A stretch of DNA of 7,761 nucleotides from JBEAUL01 sp041161475. GTDB lineage: Bacteria > Pseudomonadota > Gammaproteobacteria > UBA6186 > Azoamicaceae. Positions 1-5,856 of this stretch are shown here, one piece after another. Each line of letters opens with the position of its first letter. The first letter of the stretch is position 1. Where the stretch lies: assembly GCA_041161475.1 (NCBI GenBank), contig JBEAUL010000051.1, forward strand, positions 1-7,761. The letters run 5' to 3'. The notes beneath the pieces are model-generated. The model was not told the origin of the DNA, searched no databases, and saw only the letters and a program-made list of their open reading frames with translations. The position numbers and the translations under genes were made by a program.

Positions 1-303
1 TATCAAGGCATTTATCATCTTTTTTTTTGATTCTAAGCTAACGCCACTCGCAGCGTACATCAGGGGTGTTAATGAACCAAATATTTCTTTATTGGCATAC
101 GCATAATCCAATTGATTAACATCAGCGCCACAGTCTAATAACTCCTGTATCACGAAAATATTTTTCTTTATTACAGCAAAATGTAGGGGATAAGTATTTT
201 TTAATGCTTCATCATGACAAATAGCAAGGTTCAAATCTTGATTTAAATCAAAAGCATCATAAAAAAATGCTTGTGTTTCTTTAGATAATTGACTAAGTAA
301 CAT
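1..303 (-). CDS. Ankyrin-repeat protein, N-terminal fragment (3' end off the left edge)
   Basis: The minus strand is open from an ATG at 303-301 to the window edge, giving 101 residues with no stop. A strong Shine-Dalgarno AGGGAGG (311-317) lies 7 nt before the ATG and fixes the start. After about 30 residues without a clear domain (MLLSQLSKETQAFF...), residues 38-66 fit an ankyrin repeat very well: YPLHFAV, then QELLDCGADVNQLD (the PLHxA and LLxxGADVN consensus). A second repeat begins at residues 79-85 (TPLMYAA) and continues to the edge. There is no signal peptide or membrane segment. Ankyrin repeats bind proteins; in intracellular bacteria such proteins are often secreted effectors, but nothing visible here proves secretion. 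GC is about 31% by hand count, lower than the neighbouring protease gene, which could reflect acquisition. The repeat call is firm; the function is unknown. Confidence 0.85.
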   Translation of the reverse strand, partial: MLLSQLSKETQAFFYDAFDLNQDLNLAICHDEALKNTYPLHFAVIKKNIFVIQELLDCGADVNQLDYAYANKEIFGSLTPLMYAASGVSLESKKKMINALI

Positions 304-326
304 TTTTTTGCCTCCCTATTGTTAAA

Positions 327-361
327 ATAATCGGTCTACTATTTTAGTGTAGACCGATTAT
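327..361. repeat. Perfect 13-bp inverted repeat; possible terminator of the protease gene or operator
   Basis: ATAATCGGTCTAC at 327-339 is repeated inverted at 349-361, with a 9-nt loop. It lies between the stop of the protease gene (403) and the Shine-Dalgarno of the ankyrin gene (317), both on the minus strand. Read on the minus strand, the stem ends in a T-rich tract (TTATTTT), so it could act as a weak rho-independent terminator about 40 nt past the protease stop. The dyad also sits just before the ankyrin start, where an operator or a 5'-UTR hairpin would lie. I found no convincing sigma-70 promoter beside it. Confidence 0.6.
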
Positions 362-402
362 GGAACTTACAATATGAAGACTGTAACGAAAATAATCGTT
401 GA

Positions 403-1584
403 TTATCTCTTTTCTATGGCAGGCTCTTGCAATGCTTTTCGTTCCCCCAATTTGACTGTAAAAGTCAATATATCATTTTTACGCTGTATTTCTATGGAAT
501 AATTTTCACCGGCTTTTAAGCCTGCGACTAAACCCGTTGCTTTTGTTACTTCTTTAACTGTCTTATTATCAATTTTTCGAATAATATCCCCTGGCATTAA
601 ACCGGCTTTTTGTGCAGGGCTACCTTGAGTAATGGCGCGAACATAAACACCTTCTTGATCTTTATAGCCTAATTGTTCACGAATCTCAGAATTGATATTC
701 TGTAACATGACCCCCAGCCAACCGCGTGTAATTTTTTTACCACTGATCAGTTGTTCCATGATTGCGTTGGCCTGATCAATGGGAACAGCAAAGCCGATGC
801 CTTGATGCCCACCAGAGCGTGAGTAAATAGCGGTATTAATCCCGATTAAGCGCCCTCCCATATCAATTAAAGCACCCCCCGAATTACCGGGATTAATCGC
901 GGCATCTGTTTGAATCAAGCTCGATAGATTACCCATTTCAACCCCAGTGCGTTCTGTTGCACTGATGATTCCCTGTGTCACACTTTGATCAAAACCGAAA
1001 GGGTTACCAATGGCTAAAACAATATCTCCTGGACGTAAGTGCTTCGAAGAGCCCAGTGGAATCACTGGTAATTTATTTAACTCTACTTTCAACACAGCCA
1101 AATCCGTGTCCGGATCTGAACCAATTAACTTTGCTTCACCCGTACGGCCATCTTGTAACGTCACGGTTACGGTATCGGCACCTCTAATAACATGGTTATT
1201 GGTTAAAATATGGCCTTTTTCGCTCACAATGACCCCCGAACCAAGTCCGAGTTGTTGTTGGGAATCTGGCTCCATCAAGCTTGGATCGCCAAAAAATTGA
1301 CGAAAAAACGGGTCTTGAGCAAAAGGATGCACAGAGACACTTACTTCTTTGGTTGTTTTAATACTGACCACCGCAGGTGCTGCTTTTTCTACTGCATCTG
1401 CATAGGAAAAGAATGGGCTAGGAGAAGATTCGGCAGGCAATACTGCTGGCTTAGGGGCTTCTTTGTTTATTTCTGCTTCTAGTGGTGCATAGAAGTTTAT
1501 TTTCCCCAAGACATAAGGGCCCACAATAACCAGGCATAAACCAATTAAACACCAGCGAACCGTCTTTAGTATGTATTGTTTCAT
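403..1584 (-). CDS. degS: DegS/AlgW-type periplasmic serine protease, membrane anchored, one PDZ domain
   Basis: This is an HtrA-family protease of 393 residues from the ATG at 1584 (a GTG directly before it at 1587 is an equally possible start). One hydrophobic segment at about residues 11-29, after a short basic N-terminus, should anchor it in the inner membrane with the protease domain in the periplasm. A linker of about 35 residues follows. The trypsin-like domain shows all three catalytic residues: H131 (LTNNHVI), D161 (DTDLAVLK) and S235 (NPGNSGGAL). A single PDZ domain covers about 285-383 (RGWLGV, then GLMPGDIIRKID). Anchor plus one PDZ is the DegS architecture, and the sequence resembles Pseudomonas AlgW (389 residues); DegP and DegQ have a signal peptide and two PDZ domains. 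In that family the PDZ senses misfolded porin C-termini and the protease cleaves the anti-sigma factor (RseA or MucA). No such partner gene is in view. The Shine-Dalgarno near the start is poor. Confidence 0.93.
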   Translation of the reverse strand: MKQYILKTVRWCLIGLCLVIVGPYVLGKINFYAPLEAEINKEAPKPAVLPAESSPSPFFSYADAVEKAAPAVVSIKTTKEVSVSVHPFAQDPFFRQFFGDPSLMEPDSQQQLGLGSGVIVSEKGHILTNNHVIRGADTVTVTLQDGRTGEAKLIGSDPDTDLAVLKVELNKLPVIPLGSSKHLRPGDIVLAIGNPFGFDQSVTQGIISATERTGVEMGNLSSLIQTDAAINPGNSGGALIDMGGRLIGINTAIYSRSGGHQGIGFAVPIDQANAIMEQLISGKKITRGWLGVMLQNINSEIREQLGYKDQEGVYVRAITQGSPAQKAGLMPGDIIRKIDNKTVKEVTKATGLVAGLKAGENYSIEIQRKNDILTFTVKLGERKALQEPAIEKR

Positions 1585-1630
1585 CACAATATTCGCGCAA
1601 ATACCCAGAGTGCTCTCTCGGTAGTAAGCG

Positions 1631-1640
1631 CACCTCCTTT
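1631..1640 (-). promoter_or_regulatory. Strong Shine-Dalgarno sequence with no start codon at a usable distance
   Basis: The minus strand reads AAAGGAGGTG, almost a full complement of the 16S 3' end. The protease start codons lie about 45 nt downstream, too far for normal use, and no ATG, GTG or TTG occurs 5-10 nt after it. It could be a standby site in the protease 5'-UTR, the trace of an older start, or chance. Confidence 0.4.
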
Positions 1641-1661
1641 TTTACAAAATAAAAGATAAAA

Positions 1662-1688
1662 ATCATACGATGTCAGTCGTCATATCAA
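1662..1688 (-). promoter_or_regulatory. Possible sigma-70 promoter of the protease gene
   Basis: On the minus strand, TTGATA (1688-1683; 5 of 6 to TTGACA) is followed after 15 nt by TATGAT (1667-1662; 5 of 6 to TATAAT). The hexamers are good, but the spacer is shorter than the usual 16-18. Transcription would begin near 1655 and give a leader of about 70 nt that includes the unpaired Shine-Dalgarno. Confidence 0.3.
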
Positions 1689-1835
1689 TCATAACATAGG
1701 GTCTATTTTTAAAAAAACAATATCTTGTTTAAGTAACTGGCTATGTACACGTGATGGTATTATGACAGTCAATAGGGTATCCTGTTAACTGCTTATTTGC
1801 ATTGGTGTATTACATTGATAGGAGACTCTGTTGCA

Positions 1836-2096
1836 GTGTACAGAAATACGACATACTTTGAATATTTTCGTTCCTTAATACGTCCCACCGTTACGACAAG
1901 CAATGTGGATACGCGAGTAGAAGACGTTGGTATCACTCACGCAAATACCTTGCCTAAAAATACCCTATCTTTACTCGATAATGCCCCCCTTGAACCAGAC
2001 TCTGACAGTGATACAAACAGCCAGTCTGAATCCGGGTTTGAAAGCCAACTATTACGAATGGAGCTTATGGGTAGAACAAGCTGTAGGATTTTGTGA
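1836..2096 (+). CDS. Small acidic hypothetical protein coupled to the dehydrogenase gene
   Basis: I do not recognise this 86-residue protein. I chose the GTG at 1836 because AGGAGA (1820-1825) lies 10 nt before it; the frame is open further up to a TTG at 1797, but that start has no such site. The product begins MYRNTTYFEYFRSLIRP. Its middle is rich in Asp, Ser, Glu and Asn (for example EPDSDSDTNSQSESGFESQ, about residues 53-71). It ends in a short, more hydrophobic and basic tail (LLRMELMGRTSCRIL). It has no signal peptide, membrane segment or familiar domain. Its TGA (2094-2096) overlaps the ATG of the next gene (2096-2098) as TGATG, and the Shine-Dalgarno of that gene sits inside its last codons. 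This argues for a translated leader or partner gene. The low-complexity middle and an open second frame over much of the same stretch leave real doubt. Confidence 0.5.
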   Translation: MYRNTTYFEYFRSLIRPTVTTSNVDTRVEDVGITHANTLPKNTLSLLDNAPLEPDSDSDTNSQSESGFESQLLRMELMGRTSCRIL

Positions 2097-2866
2097 TGGC
2101 CCACACCGCATTAGTCACGGGCGCGGCTTCCGGACTCGGCTTTGCAACAGCCGAAGCCTTGATTCAAGCACAGTTTTCAGTCGCATTACTAGATAGTCAA
2201 CCACAGACGTTAGCGTTAGCGCTCCAACAGCTAATCCGTACCTATCCAGCAGCCAAAGCAATGGCCTATGTGGCTGATGTGACCAGCGAAACAGCCGTTG
2301 CTGAAGCATTGGCTAAGATAAATACCGATCTGGGTATACCCAGTGTTATTGTCAATTGCGCAGGCATTTTACGCGCCAGTCGCACGGTTGGCAAACAAGG
2401 ACCTATGCCCTTGTCAGAATACGAACAAGTCATTCGGATTAACTTAATCGGTACTTTTAATGTCATTCGGCTCAGCGTTGCCAATATGCAAAGTCTACCC
2501 ACAGATAAAAATGGGGAACGTGGGGTAATTATCAATACAAGCTCTATCGCCGCCTTTGAAGGACAAATTGGACAAGCAGCTTATAGCGCCTCTAAAGCAG
2601 GCGTCGCTGGCATGACACTGCCTCTGGCACGAGAGTTCAGTACACTAGGCATTCGAGTAATGGCCATTGCACCGGGTTTAATGGAAACGCCTATGCTAAA
2701 GACACTTTCATCATCCGCCCAAACTGCACTCAATCAAAGCACCCTTTTTCCCAAACGATTGGGAAAACCAACAGAATTTGCAACACTGGTCTTAAGTATT
2801 GTGAATAATCCCCTGCTCAACGGCGAGATCATTCGTTTAGACGGAGGCATTCGGCTTTCTGTATAA
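2096..2866 (+). CDS. Short-chain dehydrogenase, HSD10-like (3-hydroxyacyl-CoA dehydrogenase type 2)
   Basis: A 256-residue classical SDR oxidoreductase. The ATG at 2096 is preferred over the GTG at 2093 because AGGA (2085-2088) lies 7 nt before it. The Rossmann fold opens with the glycine motif TGAASGLG (residues 8-15). D33, at the end of the second strand (ALLD), indicates preference for NAD over NADP. NCAG (87-90), N116, S150, Y163 and K167 (AYSASK) complete the active site. Several stretches match human HSD17B10 closely: GTFNVIRL, AAFEGQIGQAAYSASKAG, MTLPLAR, APGL and NGEIIRLDG near the end. Family members oxidise L-3-hydroxyacyl-CoA or 2-methyl-3-hydroxybutyryl-CoA in the cytoplasm, in beta-oxidation or isoleucine breakdown. 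Subfamily placement is strong; the true substrate is not visible. It is coupled to the small ORF upstream and convergent with the LPS operon. Confidence 0.93.
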   Translation: MAHTALVTGAASGLGFATAEALIQAQFSVALLDSQPQTLALALQQLIRTYPAAKAMAYVADVTSETAVAEALAKINTDLGIPSVIVNCAGILRASRTVGKQGPMPLSEYEQVIRINLIGTFNVIRLSVANMQSLPTDKNGERGVIINTSSIAAFEGQIGQAAYSASKAGVAGMTLPLAREFSTLGIRVMAIAPGLMETPMLKTLSSSAQTALNQSTLFPKRLGKPTEFATLVLSIVNNPLLNGEIIRLDGGIRLSV

Positions 2867-2910
2867 ATATCAAGAAATGCGTATTTTTTAAAAATTATTA
2901 AAAATTGCTG

Positions 2911-2936
2911 AAAAACCCCTTCATTTATGAAAGGGA
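2911..2936 (-). terminator. Rho-independent terminator on the minus strand
   Basis: On the minus strand a G+C-containing stem (CCCTTTCA against TGAAGGG, one bulged base, 4-nt loop) is followed directly by TTTTT and then AT-rich sequence. On the plus strand it is preceded by A's and has no T tract, so it points to the minus strand only. It lies about 150 nt past the hldE stop, behind a closer terminator. It could be a backup stop or the end of a separate short transcript. Confidence 0.65.
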
Positions 2937-3029
2937 TCTAAGGCGTTTGCCTCCCTATTAAAAATGGGATGCCTCTTGAATGGAACAAAAATAGAGTCCA
3001 AAAAATAAATAGAGAAACCATCGTATAAC

Positions 3030-3076
3030 AAAAAACAGGACGTAGATAACATGGTGTATCTTCTTCCTGTTTTTTT
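3030..3076. terminator. Bidirectional rho-independent terminator between the dehydrogenase and hldE
   Basis: AAAAAACAGGA (3030-3040) pairs with TCCTGTTTTTT (from 3065). An inner stem AGATA (3044-3048) with TATCT (3057-3061) closes the loop. The A run on one side and T run on the other make it work in both directions. It lies 5 nt past the hldE stop on the minus strand. It is also the first plus-strand terminator after the dehydrogenase stop, giving that mRNA a 3'-UTR of about 200 nt. Confidence 0.75.
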
Positions 3077-3081
3077 AATGA

Positions 3082-4536
3082 TTAAGCATGCACTGAGAGC
3101 AAACTTTCTTGTATTTTGTGCACAATGCTTGTGGTTGAACGACCTGGTTTTAACGATAAAATTTCTACTCTTCCACCTTGGCTTAACACATATTTTGCCC
3201 CAGGCAATGCCTGTATATCGCTGTAATCTCCGCCTTTCACCATAATATCTGGATTGATTTTTTTAATTAAACCAGCAGGCGTATCTTCCCCAAAAGGAAC
3301 GACCCAATCTACTGATTTTAAATTTGCGAGTAAACACATTCTGTCTTCTAACGCATTAATAGGACGGGTTTCTCCTTTTAATTTTTTAACTGAATGATCC
3401 GTATTTACGGCAACAATCAGACGTGCACCCAGCGCTTTGGCCTCGTTTAAATAGGTTACATGCCCTACATGCAATAAATCAAAACAGCCATTGGTAAACA
3501 CAATGATTTCACCCCGTAATTTTGCTGCAGTAACCTGTGTTAACAGGGTCGTTTCATCAACAACCCCTGTTTGTATCTCAAAGTCTTCGCCAATGCTGTG
3601 ATACAGCTCTGTTGCGGTAACGGTGGCCGTTCCTAATTTTCCGACCACAATGCCTGCTGCCCTATTTGCAAGCATAACAGCTTGTTTTAAAGACTGCTGA
3701 CTCCCTAATGCAACGGATAATACAGCAATAACCGTGTCTCCTGCACCAGTCACATCACAGACCTCTTTTGCGCGTGCCGGAATATGTGTTATTGGCTCAT
3801 CTGCTTGAATGATAGAAATACCCGCTTCACTACGCGTTAAGACAATGGCTCCTATATCGTATTGTGATAATAAGGTGCTTGCTTTTTGTTCAAGTGTCTG
3901 TAAATCTTGACAAGGACCAACCCAAGCCTCAAATTCTTTTAGATTTGGGGTTAGAATATCGGCACCCCGATAAACATTTAAGTCCATTGACTTTGGATCG
4001 ATAATGACTGTGCGATTCTGTGCTTGTGCCATTTTAATCAATGTATTGCTTAAACCCACTAAAGTGCCTTTTGCGTAATCAGATAGAATCACCAGATCGT
4101 GATCGGCCAATGCTGACTCAAAAGCAGATAAAAATTGCGATCTGTCTGTCGTATCCAATATCTCTAAGGACTCTTCCTGATCTAAGCGCATCATTTGATG
4201 ATGCTGGCTTAATACACGCAATTTATGAATCGTTTTCTTTCCTTTAGCACTGAGTAATTCATAGGGAATATTCGCTTCTGTCAGTAGCGTCTTTAATTGA
4301 TGCGCGACTGTGTCTTCACCCACAATGCCAAGCAAGGTCACTTTGCCACCCAAGGCTTTTATATTCAAGGCAACATTCGCAGCCCCTCCTAATTTGGCAT
4401 TCACTGTCTCTATCAGTACCACTGGCACAGGCGCCTCTGGAGAAATGCGGGAAGCTGAACCATGAAAATATTGATCTAAAATAACATCGCCAACCACTAA
4501 AATACGGGCTGCGGAAAAATTAAACGCTAGAGACAT
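3082..4536 (-). CDS. hldE: Bifunctional HldE: heptose-7-phosphate kinase / heptose-1-phosphate adenylyltransferase
   Basis: HldE phosphorylates D-glycero-D-manno-heptose 7-phosphate at C1 and later joins the heptose 1-phosphate to AMP, giving the ADP-heptose used for LPS core. The 484-residue product (E. coli, 477) has both halves. The N-terminal PfkB-type kinase shows RISPEAPVPVV (about 30-40), GGAANVALNI (50-59), SDYAKG and the ATP-site signature DVTGAGDT (261-268; D267 is the expected catalytic base). The C-terminal nucleotidyltransferase shows TNGCFDLLHVGH (348-359), KGETRP, VKGGDY and RSTTSIVHKI. I chose the ATG at 4536: AAGG (4545-4548) lies 8 nt before it. The longer form from 4575 would overlap the upstream gene by 56 nt and add residues absent from the family; an ATG at 4542 is possible. 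The start overlaps the upstream stop by 17 nt, and the gene ends the operon before a strong terminator. Confidence 0.97.
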   Translation of the reverse strand: MSLAFNFSAARILVVGDVILDQYFHGSASRISPEAPVPVVLIETVNAKLGGAANVALNIKALGGKVTLLGIVGEDTVAHQLKTLLTEANIPYELLSAKGKKTIHKLRVLSQHHQMMRLDQEESLEILDTTDRSQFLSAFESALADHDLVILSDYAKGTLVGLSNTLIKMAQAQNRTVIIDPKSMDLNVYRGADILTPNLKEFEAWVGPCQDLQTLEQKASTLLSQYDIGAIVLTRSEAGISIIQADEPITHIPARAKEVCDVTGAGDTVIAVLSVALGSQQSLKQAVMLANRAAGIVVGKLGTATVTATELYHSIGEDFEIQTGVVDETTLLTQVTAAKLRGEIIVFTNGCFDLLHVGHVTYLNEAKALGARLIVAVNTDHSVKKLKGETRPINALEDRMCLLANLKSVDWVVPFGEDTPAGLIKKINPDIMVKGGDYSDIQALPGAKYVLSQGGRVEILSLKPGRSTTSIVHKIQESLLSVHA

Positions 4537-5854
4537 GCACATGACCTTGTGTTGTTTTTTGATAGCCTGACGCAACAGTAATGCTTACTAGCCAAATAAA
4601 TAAATAACCGCTGGTAAAATCACTTAACCAGCTATTGCCTAAACATCCTATCGCCATGGCAATTAAAATGCCCTGTAATATTCCAGATTCAACACGGGGT
4701 AAAATCCAACTTATTTTTAATAATGCCATAAACAAGAATAAACAAGCACCTAAACCAAGCAACCCTTGTTGTATCGCAATATTTAAATACTGATTATGAG
4801 GATTTCTTGCTACAGCTGGGTCTACTAACCCCTCTTGTGCTTTATTGGCTTCTGCAACCAGCTGCTGAAAACTACCCGTTCCCCACCCAAACCAAGGGCG
4901 TTGAATCAACATCTTGAGGCTTTCTTTCCAAATACTTAAGCGAATCTCAGTCGATCCCATGATGCGGGGTGTTGTCTTTGTTTCATCTGTCATTGAATTT
5001 TTTAATCCATTTTCACTCGATGCGATTAATGGATAGGAAGAATGCGTTGTTATATTTTTGGGTGTAGAAATAAGCATGTCTATTTTAGGCTGAATAGCTG
5101 TAAAGACTTCTTTCCACAAAAAAGAAAATCGTGAAGTAGGGGTATTCCAAGCGACAGTCAAAATAATGGCCAAAAGAGTAGCCCCTACACACAATCCTTT
5201 GAATCGCCAAGCATTATAACAAAACAAGCACCACAAACTCACCAAAATAAGCTGTCCAGTTCGACCACTGTTAACCCAAAAAACGGTATAGGTACTGAAT
5301 GCAACAAACACACTTAACCCTATTAGCCACTTTATACGTCCCTGATATTCTTTTGTTAATTGGGCCGCCACAAAGGTACCCATTGCAACGATAAAAGCGG
5401 TATACAAACTGTCTTTAAACACTTCCGATCTGTCTGGATGCACATGAAACAATGCTTTTGGAAAAAAATACCATTCTTGGTGATGAAACCACGCAAGTAT
5501 TACGGTTAAAGCAACCGCACTTATAAATGCCCAATAGGCTTTAATACGCCATTCTTTTTCAAAAAACAATGGCAACAAAATAAAAGGCGCGAGCAATTTA
5601 CCCGATTTTTTTAAAGAATACATGATTTCAGCGTGTGTTCCGATAGAATACAGACACCCTAAACCAATAACTCCTAAAAACAACAGGATGCCTTTTAAAG
5701 GACTAAACTGCCTCAACAGCGCAGGAAATTGCTTCACATAAGACCAACGCGCAGATAAAATTAACAGCATGGCCAACACAATATTGGTCATAAAAGTGGA
5801 TACTGGAATAAAAAAACCAAGGCTTACGGCAAGCGTTTTCATTATTGTTTTCAT
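4520..5854 (-). CDS. O-antigen ligase-like polytopic membrane protein (Wzy_C family, WaaL-like)
   Basis: A 444-residue inner-membrane protein with about ten hydrophobic segments. There is a large hydrophilic periplasmic region at about residues 240-355, before the last three or four helices, which is the usual WaaL/Wzy plan. The Wzy_C signature is visible: TEIRLSIWKESLKM (302-315), RPWFGWGTGSF (319-329) and NPHNQYL (351-357) followed by QQGLLGLG. Candidate catalytic or lipid-phosphate-binding residues by family analogy are R198 in NSGRTGQ, R305 and H353. WaaL moves O-antigen from undecaprenyl diphosphate to the lipid A-core; Wzy polymerises O units. Placement between waaC and hldE favours a ligase acting on the core, but this family is hard to split by sequence. 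The ATG is 2 nt after the waaC stop with only a weak Shine-Dalgarno, so translation is probably coupled. The loop seems to hold an extra stretch rich in Ser, Thr and Asn at about 262-296. Confidence 0.85.
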   Translation of the reverse strand: MKTIMKTLAVSLGFFIPVSTFMTNIVLAMLLILSARWSYVKQFPALLRQFSPLKGILLFLGVIGLGCLYSIGTHAEIMYSLKKSGKLLAPFILLPLFFEKEWRIKAYWAFISAVALTVILAWFHHQEWYFFPKALFHVHPDRSEVFKDSLYTAFIVAMGTFVAAQLTKEYQGRIKWLIGLSVFVAFSTYTVFWVNSGRTGQLILVSLWCLFCYNAWRFKGLCVGATLLAIILTVAWNTPTSRFSFLWKEVFTAIQPKIDMLISTPKNITTHSSYPLIASSENGLKNSMTDETKTTPRIMGSTEIRLSIWKESLKMLIQRPWFGWGTGSFQQLVAEANKAQEGLVDPAVARNPHNQYLNIAIQQGLLGLGACLFLFMALLKISWILPRVESGILQGILIAMAIGCLGNSWLSDFTSGYLFIWLVSITVASGYQKTTQGHVHVSSV

Positions 5855-5856
5855 GA

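Larger units (their letters stand above)
1588..1835. other. Divergent intergenic region between the protease and the small ORF
   Basis: This stretch carries the start signals of two divergent units. On the minus strand it holds the possible protease promoter (1662-1688) and the unpaired Shine-Dalgarno (1631-1640). On the plus strand the best sigma-70-like match I see is ATGACA (1762-1767), 17 nt from a poor -10 TTAACT (1785-1790), about 35 nt before the Shine-Dalgarno of the small ORF. That match is weak and may be chance. I see no RNA gene or mobile-element end here. Confidence 0.4.

Noticed and set aside
1451..1666. 71-residue minus-strand ORF starting before the strong Shine-Dalgarno
   Set aside because: Most of it overlaps the 5' end of the protease gene in another frame, and it reads through the Shine-Dalgarno rather than starting after it. 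No domain is visible.
1927..2196. Second open plus-strand frame over the small ORF and the dehydrogenase start
   Set aside because: It has only a TTG start with no clear Shine-Dalgarno, runs into the well-supported dehydrogenase in the wrong frame, and resembles nothing. The 1836 frame has better start and stop signals.
2936..3030. Riboswitch in the convergent gap
   Set aside because: Short pairings are present, but the stretch is downstream of genes on both strands and matches no riboswitch class I know.
3051..3245. 64-residue plus-strand ORF beginning in the terminator loop
   Set aside because: Its start lies inside the bidirectional hairpin and the rest is antisense to the 3' end of hldE, so it is a shadow frame.
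4537..4575. Longer HldE start at 4575
   Set aside because: It would deepen the overlap with the upstream gene to 56 nt and add a basic tail not seen in the family; the ATG at 4536 has AAGG at 8 nt.
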